A stretch of DNA of 64,000 bases from Clostridia bacterium (GCA_017470645.1 JAFUYJ010000013.1:1-64000); one strand, 5' to 3'; shown: positions 27,722-38,388, counted from the stretch's first letter. The notes: a model not told the origin generated them from the letters alone. Numbers and translations: made by a program.

Positions 27722-29221
27722 ATGAAAACAAAAATTAAAATTTTATTATCATTAGTATTTGCTTTTGTAATACTAATATCAACAAAAGTGTATGCGGGTA
27801 CAACAGGAGATTTGACATATACAATAGACACTTCAAATAAAACAGCAGAAATTACTGCTTGTAAAGCTTCAGCAGTTAACGTTACAATTCCATCTAAGGT
27901 AGAATCTGGTAAATATACTGTAACTTCAATTAATGGGAATGCGTTTCAACAACATACTAATTTGAAAAGCGTTATTATACCATCAACAGTTACTAATATT
28001 GATGGAAGTGCTTTTTATAAGTGTACAAATTTAACAACATTAACGATTAATGCAAAAATTGAGGAAATTCCTTCATATATGTGTTATGAATGTGGAAAAT
28101 TATCATCTGTTACGATTCCAAAAGGAGTAGTAAGTATTGGTACATCTGCGTTTGAAGGATGTTATTCATTAAAGAACGTTAGTTTTCCAAATACCTTGAA
28201 GAGTTTAGGCTGGCATACTTTTGAGGGATGTACATCTTTGACAGAAGTAAGTTTACCAAATTCATTTGAAGAACTTGATTGGAGTACATTTGCAGGATGT
28301 ACTAAATTAAGTAAGGTAACGTTACCTAATAAAATTACATCAATACCACGTAATTGCTTTGAGAATTGCACAAGCTTGAAAAGTTTAATACTTCCAGAAA
28401 AAACAGAAGGAATCTATGAAGGAGCCTTTGCTGGGTCAGGATTGGAAAATATAACAATCCCATCAAAGGTGGATTACGTTGTTTCCAATGCATTTGAAAA
28501 TTGTAAGAATTTAAATTATGTAGTTATTCCAAAGAATGTAACTAACGTTGTTGATGGTTATAACTTTAAAGACGCAAGAAGTAATTTTAAATTATATGTA
28601 GAAGATGATTCAAAAGCTTATGAATGGGCTGTAAATAATAATGTTAACTACAAGATTATCACACCTGCAAAAGTAAAAAATGTAAGAGCAACGTCTCAGA
28701 CAAAAAATGCGATAAAGTATCAATGGAATGCGGTAAGTGGGGTAACAGGATATAAAATATATGTATACAACTATAAAACTGCAAAGTGGGAATATTATGG
28801 GAAAACAACGAAAACTGCAATGATAATAAACAATTTAACACCAGCAACAATTAATAAAATTAAAGTAAGAGCGTATGTAAATATTGATGGGGTACAATAT
28901 TTTGGACCATATTCAGCGGCAGTACGATCAGCAACAAGAGCTAAGCTTTCCAAAATAACATCGACAGCAACAAGCTCAAAAAGTGCATCAATAAAATGGA
29001 AAAATCTTGGAAGTGTAACAGGATATAAGATTTACATGTCTACAAGTGAAAATGGACCATATACTAAAGTAGCTACTGTTAAGTCATCTATAATAAAATA
29101 TACCAAAACTGGATTGACATCTGGAAAAACATATTATTTTAAAGTTAGAGCATATAAGACTGTAGATGGAGTTCAAATATTTGGACCATATAGTTCACCA
29201 GTTGCTATTAAGGTAAAATAA
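27722..29221 (+). CDS. Secreted LRR (BspA type) and fibronectin type III surface protein
   Basis: An N-terminal signal peptide (cut about VYA-GT near residue 25) is followed by BspA-type leucine-rich repeats of ~23 residues with the AF-x-x-C-x-x-L-x-x-(V/I)-x-(I/L)-P pattern (~60-305), then two Fn3 domains (~310-400 and ~405-499), each ending FGPYS. There is no sorting motif or membrane anchor at the C-terminus, so wall attachment is not evident. The start is the ATG at 27722 behind AGGAGG; an earlier in-frame ATG at 27656 would extend it over that site. Such proteins bind host or matrix ligands. Confidence 0.88.
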   Translation: MKTKIKILLSLVFAFVILISTKVYAGTTGDLTYTIDTSNKTAEITACKASAVNVTIPSKVESGKYTVTSINGNAFQQHTNLKSVIIPSTVTNIDGSAFYKCTNLTTLTINAKIEEIPSYMCYECGKLSSVTIPKGVVSIGTSAFEGCYSLKNVSFPNTLKSLGWHTFEGCTSLTEVSLPNSFEELDWSTFAGCTKLSKVTLPNKITSIPRNCFENCTSLKSLILPEKTEGIYEGAFAGSGLENITIPSKVDYVVSNAFENCKNLNYVVIPKNVTNVVDGYNFKDARSNFKLYVEDDSKAYEWAVNNNVNYKIITPAKVKNVRATSQTKNAIKYQWNAVSGVTGYKIYVYNYKTAKWEYYGKTTKTAMIINNLTPATINKIKVRAYVNIDGVQYFGPYSAAVRSATRAKLSKITSTATSSKSASIKWKNLGSVTGYKIYMSTSENGPYTKVATVKSSIIKYTKTGLTSGKTYYFKVRAYKTVDGVQIFGPYSSPVAIKVK

Positions 29222-29229
29222 AACAATTA

Positions 29230-29260
29230 AAAGAATCATAATTTTTTTATGATTCTTTTT
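29230..29260 (+). terminator. Rho-independent terminator after the LRR protein gene
   Basis: A 12-bp perfect stem (AAAGAATCATAA and its complement) with a T-rich loop and tail. It ends the first part of the surface-polymer locus. Confidence 0.9.
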
Positions 29261-29289
29261 CTATTAAAAAAATAGATGTTTATATTAAA

Positions 29290-29318
29290 TTGACTTTTTA
29301 GTTATTTAGTTATAAAAT
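29290..29318 (+). promoter_or_regulatory. Sigma-A promoter for the second part of the polymer locus
   Basis: TTGACT (29290-29295), 17 bp, TAAAAT (29313-29318), 36 bp before the acyltransferase gene. Confidence 0.88.
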
Positions 29319-29354
29319 GAGAAAAAAGTCGAAAAAAGGAGTAAGAAATATTAA

Positions 29355-30377
29355 ATGGAGAATAAAAGAGTAGATGTATCAATATCAATAATAAGATTAA
29401 TTTCACTAATTTTAATTATATCTTGCCATATATTGCAAGGTTTAAAACTTGAAGCTGCATATTGGGTGAATATTGGTGTGCAGATGTTTTTCTTTTTGTC
29501 AGGCTTTCTATATGGTTTGAAAGATATAAGCGATGTAAGGGAGTTTTATAAAAAACGTCTTAAGAGGATAATGATACCATATTTAATAATTTTTTTAATT
29601 ATGCTATTTCTAGAATATAAGCTTAAGAGTAAAAAATATGATATCAACATTATATTAGCAAATCTTGTTGGGTTACAGTCCTTCTTTGGAAGAATAAAAA
29701 CTTTAACTCATACATGGTTCATAAGTTATATATTGATTTGTTATGCAATTACACCTTTATTACAAAAAATAGAATTTAAAAATATAACAAATTTCCAATT
29801 TATTAAAAAAATGTTTCTAGTATGTTTATTTATATCAATACTATCATATTTTAAGGTGACGTATATAATAGCTCCATGGATATGCAATTATATTATTGGA
29901 TATTTTTATTCTAGATATTATAAAAAATATGAAAAAAAAGATATAAAATTCAGTGTAATTTTTTTGACTTTTACCATAGTGTTTTTAGTGTTTAGAGTGG
30001 GCGTGCAATATAAACTGTTTAATATAAATTGGCCAAAGGCAATTATTAAAAATACAACTCTAATTAAGCAATGGAGTCATGTATTACTTGGATGTAGTAT
30101 ATGTATTTGGTTATATAAAGCTTTGTCAAAAATAAAAATTAAATATAATTTTATTATTAGATTTTTTGACAAAATATCATTTCATGTATATTTAGTACAT
30201 CAGATTTTTATACTGAATTATTTTTCTTTATTAGAATTAAGCAAAAACTTAGTTCTTAATATTGTTATAATTTTTATAGCTTCCATTATATCAGGGGTTT
30301 CTTTATATTTTATGCAAAAATTAGTAGATAAATTGTTGGAAATTATAAAATTAAGGAGAAGAAAATGTGTAATATAA
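29355..30377 (+). CDS. Acyltransferase 3 family membrane protein
   Basis: The 340-residue protein with about ten membrane helices opens like an acyltransferase-3 member: RVDVSISIIRLISLILIISCH, given here as its first helix with the catalytic-type His near residue 25, then FFFLSGFLYG and KKRLKRIMIPY. The family O-acetylates or succinylates surface sugars. Its last 13 bp overlap the next gene. The substrate is probably the polymer made by this locus (inference). Confidence 0.87.
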   Translation: MENKRVDVSISIIRLISLILIISCHILQGLKLEAAYWVNIGVQMFFFLSGFLYGLKDISDVREFYKKRLKRIMIPYLIIFLIMLFLEYKLKSKKYDINIILANLVGLQSFFGRIKTLTHTWFISYILICYAITPLLQKIEFKNITNFQFIKKMFLVCLFISILSYFKVTYIIAPWICNYIIGYFYSRYYKKYEKKDIKFSVIFLTFTIVFLVFRVGVQYKLFNINWPKAIIKNTTLIKQWSHVLLGCSICIWLYKALSKIKIKYNFIIRFFDKISFHVYLVHQIFILNYFSLLELSKNLVLNIVIIFIASIISGVSLYFMQKLVDKLLEIIKLRRRKCVI

Positions 30378-32269
30378 ATGTTAGTTTAGAAAATGATATG
30401 TTGACTATATTAAATGGTGAAAATATGGAAGAATTTGAAAAAATAGATATCAAAAATCTAATATATAATCAGAAATATGAATCAAAACTATCTCTTCAAA
30501 ACCAAGAAAATAAAATATATTTATTAGAAGAAATAGTAGCAGAAAATGAAGAACAATGTAGAAGTGGTATAACCGTGTATGCAGACGAAGGCAAAATATT
30601 TTATAAAATTGCACCGATTGAGGATATTTACAAAACATTTATACATCTAAGATACAAAGTTTTAAACGTTAAACTAACTCAAAAGTATTTGTCATTTATT
30701 GTATTTGCTTATATAGTAAACAAGTATGATTTTAAAATATCAAATTTGAAATTCTCAATTGATAGTAAAGATTATATTAATACGACTCTAAAACAATATG
30801 AAAGCAACAATTCTAATATTAAATTATTATTTAAAAATAATATTCACAAATATAAATTTGATATGGATAAACTACTTAAAAGTGATGAATCTATAAATAA
30901 TTATATTACATATAATCTAACTGTTAACGGTATTGAATTGCAATATAAAATTGGAATTAGGGACATAAGGATGGCTTTGAGGATAAAAGCAAGAAAATAT
31001 TATAATTTACCATTTAAAAGCAAGTATATTAAAGATAGTGCTATACATATTAGAAGAACAATTGGTAGTAATTTAATTTTAGTTAGGAGAAAAAAAGAAC
31101 CAATTGAAGAGACAAGAAGGTTTAGAATTTTAGAAAGCAAGGTAGTATCAAAAACTTTATATACTGTTGGAAAAATTGTAACGAAGTGTAGAGTGAAAAA
31201 GATAAATTTGTTTTATGAAAAATTTTCTTCAAAAGCTGAGGAAGGCGTATACGAATTATGCCAAAAATGTGCACAAAGTAAAAAAACAAAAAACTTTTTT
31301 ATTATTGATAGCAATTCAGAAGATTATAAGAGGATAAAAGAAGATAAAAAAGTTGTAAAGAAATTTTCATTTAAGTATTATTGGCTAATATATAATGCGA
31401 GTAGATTCATTGCATCTGAGGCACCAAGTCACATAAACATTCTGCGTTCCAATAATAAATATCTAAGAAAAGCAACATACGATAAGAAATTTATATTCTT
31501 ACAACACGGCATTATATATATGAAGAACCTAGATGCTAATTCATCTTTTGAAGTTGGAAAAGAAGGAGAAGCGGAATATTTTATAGTAAGTAGTGAAAAA
31601 GAAAAAAAGGTTGTTCAACAGATGTTGGGATACAGACCGAATCAGTTGTTAAAAACTGGTTTGGCTATGTATAGCATGATTGATTATAAGCACATTAATG
31701 AAAGTTCAGATGATATTGTTACAGTTATGCTAACTTGGAAACCATATGAAGAGGCATTACATAATTTTGAAAAATCTTCATATTATCAGAATTTAATTAA
31801 CATTTACAATATTCTAAAGGAGTTTATAGAACCGAATAAAATAAAGATTGTTGCTCATCCAAAGGTATATGAAATGTTATCTGAAACAGATATGAAGGAT
31901 GTTATTTGGCAAGGACCTATTTCTGAAATTTTAAAAATAACAAAATTGTTTATAACCGATTATTCATCTGCTTGCTATAATGCGTTTTATCAAGGTGCTG
32001 GAGTACTGTTTTATCAACCGGATTTAGAGTTATACGAGAAATTAAATGGTAAACTTGTTCCTAAAGATGATGAATATATTGGTCCAAGAGTCTTTAATAG
32101 AGAAGAGTTGGTCACCTCGTTGAAAAAGTTTATAACAGATGGTTCTATTAATTTAAAAGCTATAAGAACTATTGAACATGAAAAAATATATGGCTTAATT
32201 AATGAATTTTCTGATGGGAAAAACATTGATAGAATTTATGAAAAACTAAAAGAATTAAAAATTGTTTAA
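30365..32269 (+). CDS. CDP-glycerol transferase family protein 4 with N-terminal accessory domain
   Basis: At 634 residues it has an N-terminal domain (~1-270) and a C-terminal CDP-glycerol transferase domain with FFIIDSNSEDY, LQHGIIYMKNLD, VAHPKVYE and FITDYSSACYNAFYQG. It is the unbroken paralogue of the gene at 24720-26532. It overlaps the acyltransferase gene and is closely followed by the next, so it is translated within the same operon. Confidence 0.88.
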   Translation: MCNINVSLENDMLTILNGENMEEFEKIDIKNLIYNQKYESKLSLQNQENKIYLLEEIVAENEEQCRSGITVYADEGKIFYKIAPIEDIYKTFIHLRYKVLNVKLTQKYLSFIVFAYIVNKYDFKISNLKFSIDSKDYINTTLKQYESNNSNIKLLFKNNIHKYKFDMDKLLKSDESINNYITYNLTVNGIELQYKIGIRDIRMALRIKARKYYNLPFKSKYIKDSAIHIRRTIGSNLILVRRKKEPIEETRRFRILESKVVSKTLYTVGKIVTKCRVKKINLFYEKFSSKAEEGVYELCQKCAQSKKTKNFFIIDSNSEDYKRIKEDKKVVKKFSFKYYWLIYNASRFIASEAPSHINILRSNNKYLRKATYDKKFIFLQHGIIYMKNLDANSSFEVGKEGEAEYFIVSSEKEKKVVQQMLGYRPNQLLKTGLAMYSMIDYKHINESSDDIVTVMLTWKPYEEALHNFEKSSYYQNLINIYNILKEFIEPNKIKIVAHPKVYEMLSETDMKDVIWQGPISEILKITKLFITDYSSACYNAFYQGAGVLFYQPDLELYEKLNGKLVPKDDEYIGPRVFNREELVTSLKKFITDGSINLKAIRTIEHEKIYGLINEFSDGKNIDRIYEKLKELKIV

Positions 32270-32285
32270 GTATAGGATGAAAAAT

Positions 32286-34991
32286 ATGAAAAAAATTAGA
32301 GAACTATTGATACAAAATAAAAAGATATTAGTTTTACTAATCTCAATTATAGTTGCATTTGCAACAAGTATACACTTGGATATAAATGCAAATAAATTTA
32401 TTAAAATAGATGTTATAAGATTTATAATTATTTTTATAGTAGAGTGTATTATATTGGCAAAGACATTTTTAAAAAAGCCAAAGGAGAAAAATAATTTGCA
32501 TAAAGTAATTCTATCCATTTGTCTTACTGTATTTACGATGATTGGAAAAAGTTATATAGCTTCAAATAGTTGGAATTTATTGTTTTATAACGGATACCAA
32601 TTTTTTAAGGCATTGATATGTGGAATAGGATATTATATTTTTATAAAATCAATAATTAATTTTATATTTGATATAGTATTACCTAAAGTAACATACAAAA
32701 CATGGAAAAATAAACTGTTTAATTATATTTTTGAAAAGCATGCTTTTATTTTGCCACTCATAATTATATTAGTTTTATGGCTCCCATATATATTTGCTTA
32801 TTATCCAGGCTTAATTATGCAAGATTCAAGAGAACAGATAAAACAGTATTATGGATATGATGTGGTAGGATCAACAGATTCAGTAAATTTAATAGATGAG
32901 AATGTAAAAATAACAAATCATCATCCAGTAGCTCATACAGTATTATTGGGTACTTTAATAAAACTAGGAAGCTTCATAAAAGACGATAATTTTGGGGTAT
33001 TCCTATACACAATTATACAGGTTATTACGTTGGCAAGTGCGTTTGCATATATAATAAAATACATGAAAAAGCTGAGAACACCTAATTATATAAGAGTGCT
33101 AACTTTATTATGTTTTGGAATACTACCAGTATTTCCTTTCTATGCTATAAAAGTTGTTAAGGATACCTTATTTAGTGCAATATTTATATTTTATCTAATT
33201 GCATTTTTCGATATGTTTTTAAAAGCAAAAAACAGTGAAAGATATAAAGTTGGTGATATTATAAGGCTAGTAGCAGTAATGTTGTTGCTATGCGTAACAA
33301 GAAATAATGGTATTTACAATGTGATTCTGTCATTTCCTTTATTAGCGGTTATTGATAAAACTAACAGAAAAAAGATTATATGTATAATAGCTTTTTTAGT
33401 GTGTATGTATGAATGTTATACAAGATTATTATTTCCGGCATTAAAAATACCAAATACCAGTATTAGAGAAGCCTTATCAATTCCTTTTCAACAAACAGCA
33501 AGGTACGTTACGGAAAATGAACAAGAAGTAACAGAAGATGAAAAAATAGCAATTGATAAAGTACTTAACTATAATACATTAAGCGAGAGATATAATCCTG
33601 TACATGCTGATAACGTAAAAAACAAATATAATAAAAATACTACAAATGATGAATTAAAATCCTATTTTTCAGTGTGGTTAACACAGTTTACCAAATCACC
33701 AACAACCTATATACAAGCCACAATAAATAATACTTATGGTTACTTTTATCCAGGAAGCAAAGCTACATCATATATAGCGTCATATTCAATAAATTCAAAC
33801 AAAGATTTAAAAAGATTAGGAGTAATAGATTATCATTACAATAAATATAAAAAAATAAGAAAAAATATAGATTCTGCATTGAAATTATTAGAAGAATCAC
33901 CTATAATATCCTTAGTAGTAAATATTGGATTTAACACATGGATTGTTTTAGGCATGTTTAGTTATTTAGTATATATAAAGAAATATAAATATTTGATTTG
34001 TTTTGCACCAACTTTATCTATTATATTGGTATGTTGTGCATCCCCGGTAAATGCATATTTTAGATATGCTATGCCATATTTATTTTCAATGCCGTTATTA
34101 ATAAGCATGTTCTTAAGTGCATTCCAAAAGGTTGAACAATATGATTCTAATGAAGAAATAAAATATGAAAATAGGGTGGAAATAGTGAGAAGTTTTATAA
34201 ATATAATAAAAGAACATATACAATATAAACATCAAATATTAAAATTGGCAAAAGCAGATTTAGCAAAAACATATAGAGGAGCAGCTCTAGGTTGGAGTTG
34301 GGCAATTATTAAACCAACAGTAACAATATTTGTTTATTGGTTTGCATTTGCCATAGGATTAAGAATGTCAAAAAATGTGGGGGATTTTCCATTTTTTCTA
34401 TGGCTAATTGCGGGTGTTGTTCCTTGGTTTTATATGAGTGATATGATAACAGGTGGAGCCGATGCAATTAGAAGATATAGTTATTTAGTAACGAAAATGA
34501 AGTTTCCTATATCAACGATACCAACATTTGTTAACATTTCTAAATTTATAGTACATATAATATTGTTGCTGATAACAATTGGTATTTTTATGCTTTTCGG
34601 ATTTAAACCAGATATATATTTATTACAATTACCATTTTATATGTTTATAATGTTTTTATTTTTCAATTTATGGGGATTGTTTGCGTCTTTGTTAGCTGCC
34701 ATTAGCAAGGACTTTCTAAATCTTGTAAAAGCGTTTGTTACTGCGGTGTTCTGGCTTTCAGGGATTATTTGGGATGCAGATACAGTAACAATCCCATGGC
34801 TAAAAAGATTTTTAAACCTAAATCCAGTCACATTTATAGTAAATGGATACAGAAATTGTTTAATAAATAAAATATGGTTCTGGGAGCAACCAAAAAGAAT
34901 AGGGTATGTCGTTATTTTTACAACAATTATGTTGGTTTCAGCGTTGTGGGCTTATAGAAAATTACGTAAAGAAATACCGGACGTATTATAA
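32286..34991 (+). CDS. Fusion: DUF6020-like membrane glycosyltransferase plus TagG-type ABC-2 permease
   Basis: Residues ~1-620 form a multi-pass GT-C-like protein (DUF6020 style), with PYIFAYYPGLIMQDSREQ and NHHPVAHTVLLG as its soluble-loop motifs. Residues ~635-901 are a complete ABC-2 polysaccharide export permease of the TagG/RfbA type: KADLAKTYRGAALGWSWAIIKP, PWFYMSDMITGG and LNPVTFIVNGYRN. One continuous frame joins them. An internal GTG at 34186 behind AGGGTGGA could also start the permease separately. The ATPase gene follows directly. I chose the ATG at 32286 with AGGA upstream; a TTG at 32262 overlaps the previous gene. Confidence 0.85.
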   Translation: MKKIRELLIQNKKILVLLISIIVAFATSIHLDINANKFIKIDVIRFIIIFIVECIILAKTFLKKPKEKNNLHKVILSICLTVFTMIGKSYIASNSWNLLFYNGYQFFKALICGIGYYIFIKSIINFIFDIVLPKVTYKTWKNKLFNYIFEKHAFILPLIIILVLWLPYIFAYYPGLIMQDSREQIKQYYGYDVVGSTDSVNLIDENVKITNHHPVAHTVLLGTLIKLGSFIKDDNFGVFLYTIIQVITLASAFAYIIKYMKKLRTPNYIRVLTLLCFGILPVFPFYAIKVVKDTLFSAIFIFYLIAFFDMFLKAKNSERYKVGDIIRLVAVMLLLCVTRNNGIYNVILSFPLLAVIDKTNRKKIICIIAFLVCMYECYTRLLFPALKIPNTSIREALSIPFQQTARYVTENEQEVTEDEKIAIDKVLNYNTLSERYNPVHADNVKNKYNKNTTNDELKSYFSVWLTQFTKSPTTYIQATINNTYGYFYPGSKATSYIASYSINSNKDLKRLGVIDYHYNKYKKIRKNIDSALKLLEESPIISLVVNIGFNTWIVLGMFSYLVYIKKYKYLICFAPTLSIILVCCASPVNAYFRYAMPYLFSMPLLISMFLSAFQKVEQYDSNEEIKYENRVEIVRSFINIIKEHIQYKHQILKLAKADLAKTYRGAALGWSWAIIKPTVTIFVYWFAFAIGLRMSKNVGDFPFFLWLIAGVVPWFYMSDMITGGADAIRRYSYLVTKMKFPISTIPTFVNISKFIVHIILLLITIGIFMLFGFKPDIYLLQLPFYMFIMFLFFNLWGLFASLLAAISKDFLNLVKAFVTAVFWLSGIIWDADTVTIPWLKRFLNLNPVTFIVNGYRNCLINKIWFWEQPKRIGYVVIFTTIMLVSALWAYRKLRKEIPDVL

Positions 34992-35008
34992 TGTAAAGGA
35001 GACCAACT

Positions 35009-35743
35009 ATGAAAGAAGAAAATGTTATAGAATTTAAAAATGTTAGTAAAATATATAAACTATTTAAGAGTGATAAAAAAAGACTATTATCTCTACTGGA
35101 TAAGAGGATAAAATATACTGAGAAAAAAGCAGTAGACGATGTTTCATTCAAAATTAAAAGAGGAGAATCTGTTGCTATATTTGGAAAAAATGGTGCAGGG
35201 AAATCTACGGTTTTAAAAATGATTACAGGAGTGGCCTTTCCAACAACAGGAAAAATAAAGATTAAGGGAAGAGTAAGTGCTCTTCTTGAACTAACCTCAG
35301 GATTTGATCCAGAATTTACAGGACGTGAAAATATATACCTAAAAGGACAAATACTTGGATTAAAAGATTCTGAAATAAAAGAAGTAGAAAAGACTATAGT
35401 AGATTTTGCAGAGCTTGAGGAGTACATAGATCAGCCAGTTAGAACATATTCAAGTGGTATGAAAGCAAGACTAGGTTTTTCTATTAATGTGAACATCAAA
35501 CCTGAAATACTTATAGTAGATGAAGCTTTAAGTGTTGGTGATGAAGAATTTAGAAATAAGTGCGTAAAGAAGATAAACGAAATTATAAGTAAAGATGATG
35601 TTACATTACTATTTGTAACACACTCAACCAGCGTTGCAAGTGAATTTTGCAAAAGAGGAATGGTTATGAAAAAAGGAAAAATTGTTTTTGATGGTGATAT
35701 TAAAGATTCTATCAAAAAATATAAAGAGACAATAAAGAAATAA
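35009..35743 (+). CDS. tagH: Teichoic acid / polysaccharide ABC exporter ATPase (first system)
   Basis: The 244-residue ATPase has Walker A GKNGAGKST (~58), the TagH/RfbE-type LLELTSGFDPEFTGRENIYLKG block, signature YSSGMKARL and Walker B ILIVDEALSVGD. It pairs with the permease fused in the preceding gene to move a lipid-linked polymer across the membrane. It lacks the long C-terminal extension of Bacillus TagH, and the gene symbol reflects family level only. Confidence 0.9.
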   Translation: MKEENVIEFKNVSKIYKLFKSDKKRLLSLLDKRIKYTEKKAVDDVSFKIKRGESVAIFGKNGAGKSTVLKMITGVAFPTTGKIKIKGRVSALLELTSGFDPEFTGRENIYLKGQILGLKDSEIKEVEKTIVDFAELEEYIDQPVRTYSSGMKARLGFSINVNIKPEILIVDEALSVGDEEFRNKCVKKINEIISKDDVTLLFVTHSTSVASEFCKRGMVMKKGKIVFDGDIKDSIKKYKETIKK

Positions 35744-35790
35744 ACCAATAATGATAAATAATATAAACGAAGAAAGAGTGAAAATACCAA

Positions 35791-37323
35791 ATGACAGAAG
35801 CAAAAAAGTTAGAAAAACACGTAGCAAATATAGTAAAAATAATTTTTATAGCGATAATATTATTTTTGTTTTTTATCAGTATATTTAATAATTCTTTTGT
35901 AAATAAAAAAGAATATACAGAATATAAAAATGATTATTTTATTGTTCATATAGTATCTATTGCAAGCGCATCAGTTTTAGCGGCATTTATAAAAAACAAG
36001 CACTTAAAAATAAGTAAAAAAACTTTAATTATATTTACAATAATATGGATTGTTCTATGTGTATTATGGGTCAGCATGACTCAATTTAAGCCACGTGCTG
36101 ATCAAAAATATACGCTCAATAGCGCGTTACAAATGAAAGAAGGTAATTATTCTAGCCTAAACAAGGGTGGATATTTATACATGAATCCACATCAGTATGG
36201 ATTGACGTTATATTTTTATATGTTATCGTTCATATTTAATGAAAATACATTTTTGGCAGTTCAAATTTTGAATATATTAGCTTTATTAATAGGATTTTAT
36301 TCAATGTATAAAATTGTAAAACTATTTTATGATGATGAAAATATTTCAAGATATACAATGTTAGGTTTGCTGTTATATGTTCCAATAGCAATGTACATTA
36401 CATTTATATATGGAAATATTATAGGATTTACTTGTTCTACGCTTGCTATAATGTTTGAGGTGTACTATCTGAAAAATGAGAAGAAGAGAAATATAGCTGG
36501 AATGCTAATCTTTGCAGCTCTTGCAATTGCTTTTAAATCAAATTATTTAATATGTTTGATTGCAATGATAATGTTACTTATGTTAGAATCTTTTTTTAGA
36601 AAAAAAATAAAATACATTTTTCCAGTTATTATCATTTGTTTAAGCTACCTGTTAAGCTTGTATGGGGTAAGATATGCAATGAAGACTATTACAAAAATTG
36701 ATGCAAATGAGGGGATTCCTAATATTGCATATGTAGCAATGGGTATGCAAGAGGGACATATGGCTCCAGGATGGTATAATGAATATAACAGAAAAGTATA
36801 TAGAAAAAGTAAATTTGATAACGAGGTGGCTACTGAAAAATCGAAAGAAAATATTAAAGAGCGTATAGAAGTATTTAAAAAAGATCCTAAATATGCACTT
36901 GAGTTTTATTATAAAAAGACTGCTTCTCAATGGAATAATCCAACATTTCAATCAATATGGGTGAACCAAAATAGAAAAGCAGGCGTGAAAAAGAATAGAG
37001 TAGTTAATAGTATTTTAAAAAACAATAAAATGGGAAAAGCTTTAGTAGAATATATGAATATTTTACAATCTTTGATTTTATTTGGAGCGTTAATGTATTT
37101 CATCTTAAATTATAAACAAATAAAATTGATAGAACTAATTTTTCCCATAGTGTTTATTGGAGGCTTCCTATTCCATATAATCTGGGAGGCAAAATGTCAA
37201 TATACTATTACGTATTTTATTCTTCTAATACCATACGCAGTAGTAGGTTACAAGATTATTGGAGTTAAATTAACAAAACTATATAACACTAAAATAAAAA
37301 AAGTAAAATATTTGGAAAGTTAA
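35791..37323 (+). CDS. Multi-pass membrane glycosyltransferase (GT-C type) A
   Basis: The 510-residue protein has about 11-12 membrane helices and an N-terminal soluble loop with the acidic/aromatic pattern of GT-C enzymes (FKPRADQKYTLNSALQM, then GGYLYMNPHQYGLTLYFYM). It is a close paralogue of the gene at 39357-40889: both have 510 residues, matching loops (SQWNNPTFQ), and IWEAKCQYTITYF / VWEAKCQYAITYF near the end. Enzymes of this kind take polyprenyl-phosphate sugars and glycosylate a polymer outside the cell. The donor is unknown. Confidence 0.8.
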   Translation: MTEAKKLEKHVANIVKIIFIAIILFLFFISIFNNSFVNKKEYTEYKNDYFIVHIVSIASASVLAAFIKNKHLKISKKTLIIFTIIWIVLCVLWVSMTQFKPRADQKYTLNSALQMKEGNYSSLNKGGYLYMNPHQYGLTLYFYMLSFIFNENTFLAVQILNILALLIGFYSMYKIVKLFYDDENISRYTMLGLLLYVPIAMYITFIYGNIIGFTCSTLAIMFEVYYLKNEKKRNIAGMLIFAALAIAFKSNYLICLIAMIMLLMLESFFRKKIKYIFPVIIICLSYLLSLYGVRYAMKTITKIDANEGIPNIAYVAMGMQEGHMAPGWYNEYNRKVYRKSKFDNEVATEKSKENIKERIEVFKKDPKYALEFYYKKTASQWNNPTFQSIWVNQNRKAGVKKNRVVNSILKNNKMGKALVEYMNILQSLILFGALMYFILNYKQIKLIELIFPIVFIGGFLFHIIWEAKCQYTITYFILLIPYAVVGYKIIGVKLTKLYNTKIKKVKYLES

Positions 37324-37341
37324 AATAGAAAGGGTATAAAA

Positions 37342-38388
37342 ATGTCAAATAAATCAAACAAAAGTAAAAAAAATAAAACAAAAAACGGAAAGAGAACAGT
37401 GCTGAAAGTATTATTAATAATTTTAGTAATTCTGTTGATAATGTTCCTATTAGCAACATGGTATATACACAATAAGCTATCAAAAGTAAACTATGTTGAA
37501 TTAAAAAATATAGAAATGAATGATGGTGTAGCAGAACAACTAAAAGGTTATAGAAATGTTGCACTATTTGGAGTTGATTCGAGAGCAAATACATATGAAG
37601 ATACAAGAAGTGACTGTATTATGGTTATTAGCATAAATGAAGATACTAAGCAAGTTAAGATAACCTCAATATATAGAGACACTTTGGTATATATAGAAGG
37701 ACACGGTTATGAAAAAATAACACATGCATATGCTTATGGAGGCCCAGAACTTGCTATAAACACATTAAATAAAAACTTTGATTTGAACATTTCAGAATTT
37801 GTTGCTGTTAATTTTGATGCTGTTACTGAAATTATAGATGCAATTGGTGGAGTAGATATAAATGTATCATCTGAAGAAGTAGCTCAAATTAATAAGAATA
37901 TAGATTCCCTAGCAAAACAAACAGGAAAAACATCTCCAAAAGTATCAAGAGCTGGTACACAAACACTTTCAGGAGGACAAGCATTAGCATATGCTAGAAT
38001 TCGTAAACTTGCTGGTGGTGATATAAAAAGAACTGAAAGAATGAGAGATGTATTGAATCAGACATTCAATAAAGCAAAAACTTTAAATGTAGCAAAATTA
38101 AATAGTTTAGCAGATATATTATTACCAAAGGTTTATACAAACGTTAAATCGTCTGAAATTCTAAGTTTTGTACCGGTTTTAACATCATATAATGTTGATT
38201 CAAGTAAAGGTTGGCCATATGATTATAAAACAGGAATGGTAAATAAAATGTCAGTGGTGGTTCCAGTAACTTTAGAGAGTAACGTACAACAATTACATAA
38301 AGAATTATTTGGAAATAATAACTACGAGGTAAGTAGTAAGGTTAAAGAATATAGCAATGCTATAATTAATAAAACTGGATATAAATAA
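37342..38388 (+). CDS. LytR-CpsA-Psr (LCP) family cell-wall polymer ligase
   Basis: After a basic tail and one membrane helix (~18-38), the LCP domain shows NVALFGVDSR, RSDCIMVISINEDTKQVKITSIYRDT (trimmed), THAYAYGGPELAINTLN, the conserved IDAIGGVDI, and ALAYARIRK-GGDIKRTERMR. LCP enzymes attach undecaprenyl-linked teichoic acids or capsules to peptidoglycan. Its presence here indicates that at least one polymer of the locus is wall-anchored. Confidence 0.93.
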   Translation: MSNKSNKSKKNKTKNGKRTVLKVLLIILVILLIMFLLATWYIHNKLSKVNYVELKNIEMNDGVAEQLKGYRNVALFGVDSRANTYEDTRSDCIMVISINEDTKQVKITSIYRDTLVYIEGHGYEKITHAYAYGGPELAINTLNKNFDLNISEFVAVNFDAVTEIIDAIGGVDINVSSEEVAQINKNIDSLAKQTGKTSPKVSRAGTQTLSGGQALAYARIRKLAGGDIKRTERMRDVLNQTFNKAKTLNVAKLNSLADILLPKVYTNVKSSEILSFVPVLTSYNVDSSKGWPYDYKTGMVNKMSVVVPVTLESNVQQLHKELFGNNNYEVSSKVKEYSNAIINKTGYK

